A stretch of DNA of 64,000 bases, from the NCBI RefSeq assembly GCF_900188485.1, contig NZ_FZPH01000009.1, positions 124,001-188,000 on the forward strand. Direction: 5' to 3'. Numbering within the stretch: position 1 is the stretch's first letter; each line of letters begins with the position of its first letter. The notes beneath the pieces were generated by a model. That model was not told where the DNA came from, did not search any database, and saw only the letters and a program-made list of their open reading frames with translations. Source of the stretch: Asanoa hainanensis. Lineage in GTDB: Bacteria > Actinomycetota > Actinomycetes > Mycobacteriales > Micromonosporaceae. The position numbers and the translations under genes are program-made. Shown piece after piece: positions 34,854 through 43,519 of the stretch.

Positions 34854-35734
34854 GTACCGCCCCGGACCGCCTCCTGCGCCGCCTCGAATGGCGGGTCATC
34901 CGCCGGCTCGACGGGCGGTTGCAGGGCGCCTACCGCACGGCGTTCCGGGGCACCGGGATCGACTTCGACAGCCTGCGCGAGTACGCGCCCGACGACGACG
35001 TCCGGCACATCGACTGGAACGTCACCGCCCGGCTGGACCAGCCGCACGTCCGGCAGTACACCCAGGAGCGTGAGCTGACCGCCTGGCTGGTGCTCGACCA
35101 GTCGGCGTCCATGCGCTTCGGGGAGACGCCGCAGGGGAAAGACTCGATGCTCACCGACCTGGCCGTCTGCCTGGCCCGGTTGTTCACCCGGGGCGGCAAC
35201 CGCGTCGGCGCGATCCTCTACGACAACCGGGCGCACCGGGTCGTGCCGCCGCGCACCGGCCGCGACCACGTGCTGCGGCTCACCGACCTGGTCACCGCGC
35301 CGACGGCGGACCGCGGCGGCGGCAGCACCGACCTGGCGGCGATGCTCCGGCTGGCCGCCGCCAGCGCGCGCCGCCGGAGCCTGGTGTTCGTGGTCTCCGA
35401 CTTCATCGGCGAGGGCGACTGGTCCGGCGAGCTGACCCGGTTGGCGCTGCGGCACGAGGTGGTGGCGATCCGGGTCGTCCACCCGGCCGAGCTGGAGCTG
35501 CCGGACCTGGGCCTGGTGCTGGTGGAGGACGCCGAGACCGGCGAGCAGCTGCTGGCCGACACCGGGGATCCGCTGTTCCGGGAACGGTTGCGGGCCGAGG
35601 TCGAGGCCCGCGAGTCCATGGTGGACGGCGCCCTGGCCCGCACGGGCGTTGCCGCGCACCGGGTGCGCACCGACGAGGACCTCGTCGAGGTGCTGGTCGA
35701 GATGGTCCGCCGGACCAGGCGTAGGCGCCGATGA
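34850..35734 (+). CDS. DUF58 VWA-like protein
   Basis: A 294-aa DUF58 protein, the usual partner of MoxR. The N-terminal signature is RLEWRVIRRLDGRLQGAYR and FRGTGIDFDSLREYAPDDD, followed by DVRHIDWNVTARL. The C-terminal half has a VWA-like fold with LVLDQSASM, which retains a DxSxS MIDAS. No transmembrane segment is obvious, unlike many DUF58 proteins. GTG 34850 overlaps the MoxR stop, and its own stop overlaps the next VWA gene. Confidence 0.9.
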   Translation: MSTAPDRLLRRLEWRVIRRLDGRLQGAYRTAFRGTGIDFDSLREYAPDDDVRHIDWNVTARLDQPHVRQYTQERELTAWLVLDQSASMRFGETPQGKDSMLTDLAVCLARLFTRGGNRVGAILYDNRAHRVVPPRTGRDHVLRLTDLVTAPTADRGGGSTDLAAMLRLAAASARRRSLVFVVSDFIGEGDWSGELTRLALRHEVVAIRVVHPAELELPDLGLVLVEDAETGEQLLADTGDPLFRERLRAEVEARESMVDGALARTGVAAHRVRTDEDLVEVLVEMVRRTRRRRR

Positions 35735-36687
35735 GCGTGCAGCATCCCGCCATGGTCGCGGTCGCCGTCCTCGTCGGCGCCGGCTGCGCGCTCGCGCTGC
35801 GGTGGCTGCACCGCGAACGGAACCGGGCGTACGCGGCTGCCGGTGTGACCGCCCGCGGCGGACTGCGCCGTTACCTGCCGCCGCTGCTGTTCCTCGCCGC
35901 CGTCGTCTTCCTGCTGCTGGCCGTCGCTCGTCCACAAGCGACACTCGGCGTACCGCGTACCTCCGGCACCGTGATCCTGGCCTTCGACGTCTCCAACAGC
36001 ATGGGCGCCGACGACATCGCGCCCAACCGGCTGGCCGCCGCGCAGGCCGCCGCGACCGCCTTCGTCGAGGCCCAGCCCGACACGGTCGACATCGGTGTCG
36101 TCGCGTTCAGCCAGGGCGCGCTGACCACCCACCAGCCGGCGAACCGGCACGCCGAGACCGTCGACGCGATCAAACGCCTGCGGGTCACCGGCGGCACCTC
36201 GCTCGGCCAGGCCATCCTCGCCTCGCTCACGGCGATCGCCGGCCGGCCCGTCACGCTGCCCGAGCCGCCCGCACCGCCGCCGGACATCGGCTACCACTCC
36301 GACGCGACCATCGTGCTGCTCACCGACGGCGAGGACACCGGCGGGCCGGACGCCCTGCAGGCCGCCGAACTGGCCTCCAACGCCGGGGTGCACATCCAGA
36401 CGGTCGGGGTCGGCACGGTCGAGGGTGACACGGTCGACATCGACGGCTACCAGGTGTCGACGGCGCTGGACGAGGACCTGTTGACCCAGATCGCCGCGAC
36501 CACCAGCGGCGCGTACCACCGGGCCCAGGACGCCGGCGCGCTCGACGCCGCCTACCGCGACCTCGACCTGCGCACCACGATCGAGCCGCAGCCGATCGAG
36601 CTGACCGGTGCGATCGTCGTCCTGGCGTTGCTGCTGCTCGTGGCCGGCGCGCTGCTCACGATCCACTGGTTCGGGCGGTTGCTCTGA
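35731..36687 (+). CDS. BatA-like VWA membrane protein
   Basis: A 318-aa membrane protein with helices at about residues 7-24 and 51-66, an exposed VWA domain and a C-terminal helix (IVVLALLLLVAGALLTIHWFG). The MIDAS motif is intact: DVSNS (residues 86-90), with a threonine in GGTSLGQAI and an aspartate in LLTDGED. This is the BatA/BatB-type organisation. It overlaps the DUF58 gene by 4 nt and the second VWA gene by one base. A role in envelope stress or surface-complex assembly with MoxR is inferred. Confidence 0.88.
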   Translation: MSVQHPAMVAVAVLVGAGCALALRWLHRERNRAYAAAGVTARGGLRRYLPPLLFLAAVVFLLLAVARPQATLGVPRTSGTVILAFDVSNSMGADDIAPNRLAAAQAAATAFVEAQPDTVDIGVVAFSQGALTTHQPANRHAETVDAIKRLRVTGGTSLGQAILASLTAIAGRPVTLPEPPAPPPDIGYHSDATIVLLTDGEDTGGPDALQAAELASNAGVHIQTVGVGTVEGDTVDIDGYQVSTALDEDLLTQIAATTSGAYHRAQDAGALDAAYRDLDLRTTIEPQPIELTGAIVVLALLLLVAGALLTIHWFGRLL

Positions 36688-37754
36688 TGTCGCTGACCTG
36701 GCCCTGGGCCCTCGCCGCGCTGCTGGTCTTCCCGGCCTTGCTCGGCTACCGCTGGTGGACGCGGCGCTGGCGCCGGCGGGAGACGGTGCGGCTGCCGAGC
36801 ATCGCGCTCGTGCGGGCCGCGCTGCCGGGGCGGTCCCGTTGGCGGCGCCGGATCCCGCTGTGGCTGTTCGCCGCCGGCCTGGTCGTGCTCGCCACCGGTG
36901 CCGCCCGGCCACAGGCGTCGGTGCCGGTGCCGGCCAACTCCACCACCATCATGCTGGCGATCGACTCGTCCGGCTCGATGTGCTCGACCGACGTGCCACC
37001 CAACCGGCTCACCGCGGCGCAGCAGGCGGCCAAGGAGTTCGTCGAGAGCCAGCCGGAGGGAGCCAGGATCGGCCTGGTCACCTTCTCCGGCAACGCCGGC
37101 CTGCTGGTCGAGCCGACGGAGGACAAGAAGGCGCTGACGGCCGCGATCGACGCCCTGCGCACGGCCCGCGGCACCGCGATCGGCCTGGCCATCCTCGCCT
37201 CCGTGGACGCGATCGCCGAGGTCAACGTCGACGTGCCGCCGACCGGCGTGGAGCTGCCGGTGGGCGTCGCGCCCGGTGAGGTCCAGGCGGACACCATCGT
37301 GGTGCTGACCGACGGCCGCAACACCCAGGGCGTCGACCCGACCACCGCCGCGGAGCAGGCGGCGGCCCGCGGGCTACGCGTATACACGATCGGCTTCGGC
37401 ACCACGCAGCCCTCGTCCATGGTGTGCAACCCCACTCAGGTCAGCGGCGACGCGACGTTCGGCGACAGCTCGCGCTTCGGCGGCGGCGGGTTCGGCGGGC
37501 GGCGCTACCAGAACATCGACGAGCCGACGCTGCGCGAGGTCGCCGACCTCACCGGCGGCGAGTATTACCAGGCGCAGGACGCGGCCGAGCTGAGCCGGGT
37601 GCTGCGCGACCTGCCCAGCAACATCGTGCTCCAGAAGCGAGACATGGAGATCACCGGCTGGTTCGCGCTGGCCGGCGCCCTGCTGGTGCTCGCCGCCGTG
37701 GCCCTGGCTCAATGGTGGACCCGGCCCCCGGGGTCGAGCGGGTCGAAGCCGTAG
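36687..37754 (+). CDS. BatA/B-like VWA membrane protein
   Basis: A 355-aa VWA protein with the same layout as its neighbour: N-terminal helices (about 7-24, 57-74), VWA domain and a C-terminal helix. MIDAS residues are DSSGS (93-97), threonine in ARGTAIGLA and aspartate in VLTDGRN. It carries a cysteine pair (DSSGSMCSTD and SMVCNP) and a glycine-rich insert (RFGGGGFGGRRY), absent from the first VWA gene. Its last 46 bases overlap the convergent monooxygenase gene. The two VWA proteins may form a hetero-complex; that is inference. Confidence 0.88.
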   Translation: MSLTWPWALAALLVFPALLGYRWWTRRWRRRETVRLPSIALVRAALPGRSRWRRRIPLWLFAAGLVVLATGAARPQASVPVPANSTTIMLAIDSSGSMCSTDVPPNRLTAAQQAAKEFVESQPEGARIGLVTFSGNAGLLVEPTEDKKALTAAIDALRTARGTAIGLAILASVDAIAEVNVDVPPTGVELPVGVAPGEVQADTIVVLTDGRNTQGVDPTTAAEQAAARGLRVYTIGFGTTQPSSMVCNPTQVSGDATFGDSSRFGGGGFGGRRYQNIDEPTLREVADLTGGEYYQAQDAAELSRVLRDLPSNIVLQKRDMEITGWFALAGALLVLAAVALAQWWTRPPGSSGSKP

Positions 37755-38887
37755 AGCCAGTCGATGTCGGGTGACAGGCCGTAGGTCGATGCGATCGCGG
37801 CGTCGCGGTCCCGCTGTTGCGGACCGTCCGGCAGGTGGAACCGGGTCGCGTTGCCCCGCGAGAGCTCCTGCACGCGCGCGGTGCGGTCGTGCCGCAGGAG
37901 CTCGTAGCGGGCCAGCGCGGCGGGCACGTCGGCGGCCGCGTCGCGCAGGCAGGCGGCCAGCACCGCGGCGTCCTCGATCGCCTGCGCGGCGCCCTGCGCG
38001 CCGTACGGCAGCATCGGGTGGCACGCGTCACCGAGCAGGGTCACCGGGCCCTCGCTCCAGCGCGCGAACGGCAGGCGGTCGAACAGCGCCCACTTGAGGG
38101 GCGCGTCGAGCGCGTCGACCAGCGCCCGCACCACCGGGTCCCAGCCGGCGAACGCCGCCCGCAGTTCGGCGGGATCGCCGTGGTCGGTCCACGACTCCCG
38201 CGTCCACGAGTCCTCCTCGATCACGCAGACCACGTTGAGCAGCCGCCCCGCCGAGACGAAGTAGTGCACGCAGTGCGCGCCCGGTCCCATCCGGACGGTG
38301 GACGTGTGCCCGACCGGCAGGTCCGCGACCCGAGCGGCCGGGATCAGCCCGCGAAACGCCACATGGCCGGTGAAGCGGGCGTCGGCCGTGCCGAGGATCA
38401 CCTGCCGGACCACCGAGTGGATGCCGTCCGCGCCGACCACCAGGTCCGCCCGCTCCCGCCGCCCGCCGGCGAACCGCAGCTCCACGTCGCGGTCGCCGGG
38501 CAGCACGTCGACGCAGCGCGCGCCCACCTCCACCGGCACCGCGTCGGCCAGCACGGCGACCAGGTCGCCGCGGTGCACGTGCAGGTACGGCGCGCCGTAC
38601 GCGGACTCGACCGGGGCGCGCAGCGGCGTCGAGGAGAGCACCCGCCCGTCGTCCCAGCGCCGGAACTCGAACGCGGTCGGCTCGACAGCGCCCCGGCGCA
38701 CCGCCGGCAGCACGCCGAGCGCCGCCAGCACGCGGGTCGCGTTGGGTGCGAGCTGGATGCCGGCGCCGACGGTGCCGACCGCCGGAGCCTGCTCGAAGAC
38801 CCGGACGTCGAGCCCGGCCTGGCGCAGCGCCAGACCGGCCACCAGCCCACCGATCCCGCCCCCGATCACCGCCGCCCGCACTGTCAT
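37709..38887 (-). CDS. FAD-dependent aromatic-ring monooxygenase
   Basis: A 392-aa flavoprotein of the class A salicylate/3-hydroxybenzoate hydroxylase type. Motifs: dinucleotide fold GGGIGGLVAGLALRQAG, DG motif VVGADGIHSVVR and GD motif PVTLLGDACHPMLPYGAQG. NAD(P)H is the expected electron donor and a hydroxylated aromatic or aromatic-like acid the expected substrate. I chose ATG 38887, which begins right before the FAD fold; an upstream ATG at 38956 adds a non-conserved leader. Its C-terminus (DWLYGFDPLDP) is family-like, supporting the real 46-base overlap with the VWA gene on the other strand. Confidence 0.9.
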   Translation of the reverse strand: MTVRAAVIGGGIGGLVAGLALRQAGLDVRVFEQAPAVGTVGAGIQLAPNATRVLAALGVLPAVRRGAVEPTAFEFRRWDDGRVLSSTPLRAPVESAYGAPYLHVHRGDLVAVLADAVPVEVGARCVDVLPGDRDVELRFAGGRRERADLVVGADGIHSVVRQVILGTADARFTGHVAFRGLIPAARVADLPVGHTSTVRMGPGAHCVHYFVSAGRLLNVVCVIEEDSWTRESWTDHGDPAELRAAFAGWDPVVRALVDALDAPLKWALFDRLPFARWSEGPVTLLGDACHPMLPYGAQGAAQAIEDAAVLAACLRDAAADVPAALARYELLRHDRTARVQELSRGNATRFHLPDGPQQRDRDAAIASTYGLSPDIDWLYGFDPLDPGGRVHH

Positions 38888-38989
38888 CGGCCACCCCCGA
38901 AACGCATCATCCCCTATGGGGTGTGGCGGCCGGAATGACAGATTCTTCGGGCGCACAGCCCTTCGTGGAATCCGTTAGATTCAACGGCG

Positions 38990-40660
38990 ATGCTCGACGC
39001 ACCAACGGTCTCCGCGCCCGCCACCGAAACCTCCCCGCCGCCCCGCACGCGCTGGTTCTCCAGGCTCACCTGGTCCGACCTCTCGCTGCTGCCGTTGGCC
39101 TTCGGGGTGCTGCTCTATGTCCGGCAGTACGCCAACCATCTGCCGCTCTGGCTCGACGAGCAGATGATTTCCCGCAACCTCCGTGACCGCGGTTTCGGCG
39201 GGCTGGTCGGCGAGCTCGCCAACAACCAGAGCGCGCCGCTGGGCTGGCTCTGGGTCCAGCGTGCGCTGATCTCGGTGTTCGGCACCGACGAGTACGTGCT
39301 TCGGCTGCTTCCGTTGCTGGCCGCGATCGGCACGCTGGTGGTTGCGTGGTGGGCCGGCCGCCGCTGGCTGGGCCCGGTGGGCGCGATCACCCTGGTCACG
39401 GTGGTGGCCACGAGCGCCGCCGCGATCCGCTACTCGGCCGAGGTCAAGCAGTACTCGGGCGATCTGTTCTGGACGATGCTGCTGCTGGTCGCGGCCATGG
39501 TGCTGCTGGAGCAGCCGCGCCCGGCGATCCGGTCCTATGTGCTCTGGTGGTCGCTGGCCGGGCTCGCCTGCCTGTTCAGCATGGGTGCGATGCTCGCCAC
39601 GCCGGTCTTCGCGGTGGTCGTCGTCGCGTCCGCCCTGGCGCGCGCGGGCTGGCGCGAGGCGGTCCGGGCCGCGGCGCCGTTCCTGATCTGGCTCGCGCTC
39701 TTCGCCTTCCACTATCTGGCCTCGCTGCGCCACGTGGTCGGCAGCGAGTTCATGGCGACGTTCTGGGGCCGGCGTGGCTACCCGCCGGTCGACGCGGGCC
39801 CCCGACAGCTCGCGGGCTGGGCCTGGGACCGTCTCGAGGTGCTGGGCCGCGACCCGCTGGGCCTGCTCCCGCCGGGCCAGGGCGCGCACTACCTGGAGAT
39901 CGCGTCGCACCTGTTCTGGGCGCTGTTCCTGCTCGGTTGCCTGGCCGCCGCATGGCACCGCCGCCCGTTCGGCGCGCTGCTGGCCGGCGTCGTGGTGTTC
40001 GCGTACGTGCTCGCCGTCGCCGAGGTCGTCCCGCTCTACATGCGCATGGCGATGTGGATCCTCCCGGCGGTGTACGTCGGGATCGGGTTCGCCGCCGACG
40101 CCGGCGCGCGGTTGGTGGCGGCCGCCGTGCGCGCCCGGCGCATGCCGACCGCCGTGCGCTCGCCGCGTGCCCTGGCCGGCGGTCTGGTCGGGGCGGCCGC
40201 CGTGGCGCTGGTGGGTGTGCTGGTCGCGCCGCTGGCCGTCGCCCACGCGGACCCGCCGGCACTGGTCAACACCGACGAGCGGGCCGCGGTGCGCTGGATG
40301 GCCGGCCAGCACCGGCCCGGCGACCTGACGCTGGTGCTGTCGTCGAGCCGGCACGCCGTTCCCTGGTACGCCGACTCCCTGCGCCCGAGGCGGGAGCCGA
40401 AGCTCTGGGAGATGCCGGCCGGGGGGACCTGCAAGTTCACCGACCTGAGCGCGGCCGTCGACGGCTACCAGCGCCTGCTGCTCATCGGCTACCTGAAGGA
40501 AGGCCCGGCGGCCACGACCGGCAACCGGCTGCGGGCCGACGTCGGCGCCATCGGCACGGTCGTCGCGGAAGGCCCGTTCGGTCCCTCGATGATCGCGCTG
40601 GTCGTCGAGCTGCGTCCGGCCGCCGAGCGCGGTCCGACCGGCTGCTACGAGCTGTTCTAG
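38990..40660 (+). CDS. GT39/ArnT-like polytopic glycosyltransferase
   Basis: A 556-aa membrane protein with about ten helices. The first extracytoplasmic loop has LPLWLDEQMISRNL, with the acidic residue characteristic of GT-C enzymes that use polyprenyl-phosphate sugars, then NNQSAPLGWLWVQR and IRYSAEVKQYSGDLFW. A soluble C-terminal domain of about 130 residues ends CYELF. Such proteins mannosylate or otherwise glycosylate proteins or lipids outside the membrane. Divergent from the FAD monooxygenase, with about 100 bases between. Acceptor unknown. Confidence 0.78.
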   Translation: MLDAPTVSAPATETSPPPRTRWFSRLTWSDLSLLPLAFGVLLYVRQYANHLPLWLDEQMISRNLRDRGFGGLVGELANNQSAPLGWLWVQRALISVFGTDEYVLRLLPLLAAIGTLVVAWWAGRRWLGPVGAITLVTVVATSAAAIRYSAEVKQYSGDLFWTMLLLVAAMVLLEQPRPAIRSYVLWWSLAGLACLFSMGAMLATPVFAVVVVASALARAGWREAVRAAAPFLIWLALFAFHYLASLRHVVGSEFMATFWGRRGYPPVDAGPRQLAGWAWDRLEVLGRDPLGLLPPGQGAHYLEIASHLFWALFLLGCLAAAWHRRPFGALLAGVVVFAYVLAVAEVVPLYMRMAMWILPAVYVGIGFAADAGARLVAAAVRARRMPTAVRSPRALAGGLVGAAAVALVGVLVAPLAVAHADPPALVNTDERAAVRWMAGQHRPGDLTLVLSSSRHAVPWYADSLRPRREPKLWEMPAGGTCKFTDLSAAVDGYQRLLLIGYLKEGPAATTGNRLRADVGAIGTVVAEGPFGPSMIALVVELRPAAERGPTGCYELF

Positions 40661-40695
40661 GGTCGTTTGATCCGTCGGCCGTCCGCGTACGTACC

Positions 40696-40740
40696 CCCTC
40701 GTGGCGATCGGTGGTGCCTGCCGCCGGCCCGGCACGAGGG
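40696..40740. repeat. Long-arm inverted repeat after the GT39-like gene
   Basis: CCCTCGTG (40696-40703) and CACGAGGG (40733-40740) form a perfect 8-bp stem around a GC-rich 29-base loop that can fold further. It lies 36 bases after the GT39-like stop and 130 bases before the sigma factor start, so it may be a terminator or a leader structure. The rest of this 209-base interval shows nothing convincing. Confidence 0.35.
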
Positions 40741-40869
40741 AGAGCTGGCATGCACGCGGTAACCGCCGCGCTACCCGGTGTGATGTCGCCGAACTGGACG
40801 TTCCGGGCCTCGCCACGCATTCATGGGGCGGCTACTGACGAGTCGGTGGTCGCACGACAGAATGATCGC

Positions 40870-41433
40870 GTGCTGCCACGTTCGGAACCCGGTAAACCCT
40901 CAGCCGGGTCAGGGCCCCCCGGTGACGCCGACGAGCTCATGCGGCTGCTTTACCGCGAGCACGCGGGTCCGTTACTGATGTTCGTGCTCCGGCTGACCGG
41001 AGGCGACCGCCAGCGCGCCGAAGACGTGGTGCAGGAGACCCTGCTGCGGGCCTGGCGCAACGCGGACCGCCTCACCACCTCCACACAGCCGTCGCTGCGG
41101 CCCTGGCTGGTGACCGTGGCCCGGCGGATCGTGATCGACGAGCACCGCAGCGTGCAGGCCCGGCCGCAGGAGATGTACGACCAGGACCTGTCGCGCTTCG
41201 CGGAGTCGGACGAGACCGAGCAGGTCGTCCGCCGGATGACCATCACCTCCGCGTTCAAGACGCTGAGCCCGGTGCACCGCGAGATCATTCTGGCGACGTA
41301 CTTTCGCGGCCGGACCGTGCCGGAAGCGGCCGCGGAGCTGGGGGTTCCCCTGGGGACGGCGAAGTCCCGCGTCTACTACGCGCTGCGCGCCCTGCGCGAG
41401 GCGCTCGAGGCACGCGAGGTGACCGAGGCATGA
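40870..41433 (+). CDS. ECF-type sigma-70 factor
   Basis: A sigma factor of about 187 aa. Region 2 reads REHAGPLLMFVLRLTGGDRQRAEDVVQETLLRAWRNADRL, split here as YREHAGPLLMFVLRLT and AEDVVQETLLRAWR; region 4 has LSPVHREIILATYFRG and VPEAAAELGVPLGTAKSR. This is group 4 (ECF). The start is uncertain: GTG 40870, GTG 40846 and ATG 40783 are in frame without clear ribosome sites; I chose 40870 because the earlier residues look unconserved. It overlaps the anti-sigma gene by 4 nt. Target promoters were not identified. Confidence 0.85.
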   Translation: MLPRSEPGKPSAGSGPPGDADELMRLLYREHAGPLLMFVLRLTGGDRQRAEDVVQETLLRAWRNADRLTTSTQPSLRPWLVTVARRIVIDEHRSVQARPQEMYDQDLSRFAESDETEQVVRRMTITSAFKTLSPVHREIILATYFRGRTVPEAAAELGVPLGTAKSRVYYALRALREALEAREVTEA

Positions 41434-42167
41434 GCCGCGAGGAGCACTGGGACGTCGCGTCGTACGCGCTCGGCGTTCTCGACGAGGCCGACACCGAGCG
41501 GTTCGAGGAGCATCTCGCCACGTGTTGGGTCTGCGCCGGCGAGCTGGAGTCGTTCCTGCCGGTGGTGGACGCGCTCGGGGCGGTCAACGGCAACGACCTC
41601 GCGGTGACGGAGCAGGTCGACCGCGACGGCCGCCTGCTCGGCCGGATGCTGACCGCGGTCGGCGACGACCGCCGCCGGGCCCGCCGGCAGCGCGTGCTCA
41701 GCCTCGCGGCCGGCGTGGTGCTGATCGCGCTGGTGGGCGCGTTGGCGCTCTTCGCGGGCGCCAACTGGGTGGCCGAGCCGCAGGTGGCCGCCGGACCGCC
41801 ACCGTCCTCGTCGGCGCCGAAGCCCGACGTCGGCCCCGGCGAGCGGCACAGCGCGACCGACGCGAAGTCGGGTGTGCACGCCGAGGTCGCCGTCGACACG
41901 AAGCCCTTCGGCACCCGGATCTCGTTCGCGCTCAGCAACCTCGACGGGCCGGCGACCTGCCGGTTGGTCGCGCTGACCAAGGACGGCGCCGCCGAGGTGC
42001 TGTCCAGCTGGCAGGTGCCGCCGGGAGGCTACGGCACGCCGGCGCGACCGGACGCGCTGACGCTCCAGGCGGCCACCGCGTCGCCGCTCAAGGACCTGCA
42101 AGCCGTCGAGGTGCAGGTGCTCCAGCCCGACGGCGCGACCAGCCCGCTGGTCACCGTCCCCGTCTAG
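41430..42167 (+). CDS. Zinc-finger anti-sigma factor (RskA-like)
   Basis: A 245-aa single-pass membrane protein. The N-terminal cytoplasmic domain has the ZAS motif H28-x3-C32-x2-C35 in FEEHLATCWVCAGELE, which binds and restrains the partner sigma factor. One membrane helix (residues about 89-108, LSLAAGVVLIALVGALALF) leads to an RskA-type extracellular domain (SNLDGPATCRLVALTKDG). Release probably occurs by regulated proteolysis, as in related pairs. Its TAG lies in a CTAG shared with the stop of the convergent MmgE/PrpD gene. Confidence 0.9.
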   Translation: MSREEHWDVASYALGVLDEADTERFEEHLATCWVCAGELESFLPVVDALGAVNGNDLAVTEQVDRDGRLLGRMLTAVGDDRRRARRQRVLSLAAGVVLIALVGALALFAGANWVAEPQVAAGPPPSSSAPKPDVGPGERHSATDAKSGVHAEVAVDTKPFGTRISFALSNLDGPATCRLVALTKDGAAEVLSSWQVPPGGYGTPARPDALTLQAATASPLKDLQAVEVQVLQPDGATSPLVTVPV

Positions 42168-43519
42168 GGACAGAACCGGCCGAGCACCTCCGTGGCCACC
42201 GCCTGCAGTGTGTGGCCGCCGGCGGCGCTGTCGAGCAGGCCCGCCACGACGGCGTCCGCGGTGGCCGGCGTGAGCACGTCCTGTGCGTTGCGGCGGAACT
42301 TGGCCGCGACCTCGTCGTCCGGCAGCGGGTCGGACGGATTGCCGCGGGCGTTGCGGACCGACGCCGTTTCCGCCGAGCCGTCGCGCCAGCGCACCGTGAC
42401 CGTGGTCGGGCGTTCGTGGGGTAGGGCCGCGGTGTACGCCGGCTCCTCGCGCAGCCGCACCAGCGCGGCCAGTTCGCCCACCTCGGAGCGGGCCAGCCGG
42501 TCGGGCAGGAAGCCGGCCGCGGCGAGCTCCCCGTCGAGCGCGTACGTGGCCAGGCTGACCGGCACGGAGAACCGGGCGTGCAGGTCCGAGGCGACCCGCA
42601 CGGCCGACAGCGACGCGGCGAAGGCGAACGTGTCGACCTCGATCGCGGCCAGCCCGCCCCTCTCCGGCGCGCCCGCGACGGCCAGGCGGAACGCGTCCAG
42701 GGCCGGATGGATCCAACGCGCGCAGGCGTACGGCTTGAGGTAGCTGTCCGCCAGCCGCCAGCGCTCGCCCAGCCCGCCGGTCAGCTCCGATGTGGACAGA
42801 CCCGTGGTGACGAGGCCGTCGAGCAACTGGCTCAGCACCGTTGCCGAGCCGGCCACCCCGTCGGCGGCCCGTCCGGCGGCCGCGGCGCCGTAGTAGGCGC
42901 CGAGTCCCGTCCAGAGGTTGCGCACCGTGCCGCCGTGCATGGGCACGGCTAACGTCGCCGCCAGCGGCACCGAGCCGGCGAGCTCCACCGAGGTGGCGGT
43001 GAGCGCGGAGGAGAGGTCGTGCAGCAACGCGGTGGCGACGGCCGAAGCGATCGGACCGTGGATTCCGTGCGGGTGCAGGCCGGGCCGCAGCGTGGTGCCC
43101 ACGCCGAACCGCATTCCGACCTCGTTGGCGACCAGGAAGATCTCCAGCAGGCGGCGGTCGTCGAGGCCGCCGGCCGCGGCGTGCAGCAGGACCGGCAGGG
43201 AGTGCGGGGCCGGGTGCGCGGTCGGCACGGGCGGCAGGCGGTGGCCCTGCGGGTGGAACGAGCCGCCGGAGTCGGCGTCCAGCCAGGTGGCGGCCGTGCC
43301 GAGGGTGACCAGCCGGCCGAACGGGAGGTCGCGCGGCCCGGCCGGCTCCGCAGCGCGCAGGCTGTCGCCGAACGCCGTCACCTGCGGGTAGCGCAGGCCG
43401 CCGAGCAGCGCGCCCAGCGTGTCGAGCAGCAACCGGCCCGCGAAGGCGACGACCTCCGGCGGTGCGTCGTCGAGGCGGGCGTCGTGGGCGAACGCGGCGA
43501 TCCGCGCGGTGTCGATCAT
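42164..43519 (-). CDS. MmgE/PrpD family protein (copy 1)
   Basis: A 451-aa MmgE/PrpD protein. This family includes 2-methylcitrate dehydratase, aconitate decarboxylase and iminodisuccinate epimerase. Family-like stretches: LLLDTLGALLGG, TWLDADSGGSFHPQGHRLPP, GTTLRPGLHPHGIHG, and SYLKPYACARWIHPALDA, which supplies the conserved Lys/Cys/His region, then ARFSVPVSLA. It is the last gene of the leftward catabolic operon and overlaps the upstream LLM gene by 4 nt. ATG 43519. The reaction cannot be picked from sequence. Confidence 0.88.
   Translation of the reverse strand: MIDTARIAAFAHDARLDDAPPEVVAFAGRLLLDTLGALLGGLRYPQVTAFGDSLRAAEPAGPRDLPFGRLVTLGTAATWLDADSGGSFHPQGHRLPPVPTAHPAPHSLPVLLHAAAGGLDDRRLLEIFLVANEVGMRFGVGTTLRPGLHPHGIHGPIASAVATALLHDLSSALTATSVELAGSVPLAATLAVPMHGGTVRNLWTGLGAYYGAAAAGRAADGVAGSATVLSQLLDGLVTTGLSTSELTGGLGERWRLADSYLKPYACARWIHPALDAFRLAVAGAPERGGLAAIEVDTFAFAASLSAVRVASDLHARFSVPVSLATYALDGELAAAGFLPDRLARSEVGELAALVRLREEPAYTAALPHERPTTVTVRWRDGSAETASVRNARGNPSDPLPDDEVAAKFRRNAQDVLTPATADAVVAGLLDSAAGGHTLQAVATEVLGRFCP

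Noticed and set aside
38981-40816. A 611-codon minus-strand open frame over the GT39-like gene
   Set aside because: The opposite-strand translation is a convincing polytopic membrane protein; this one is a charged repeat-like shadow.
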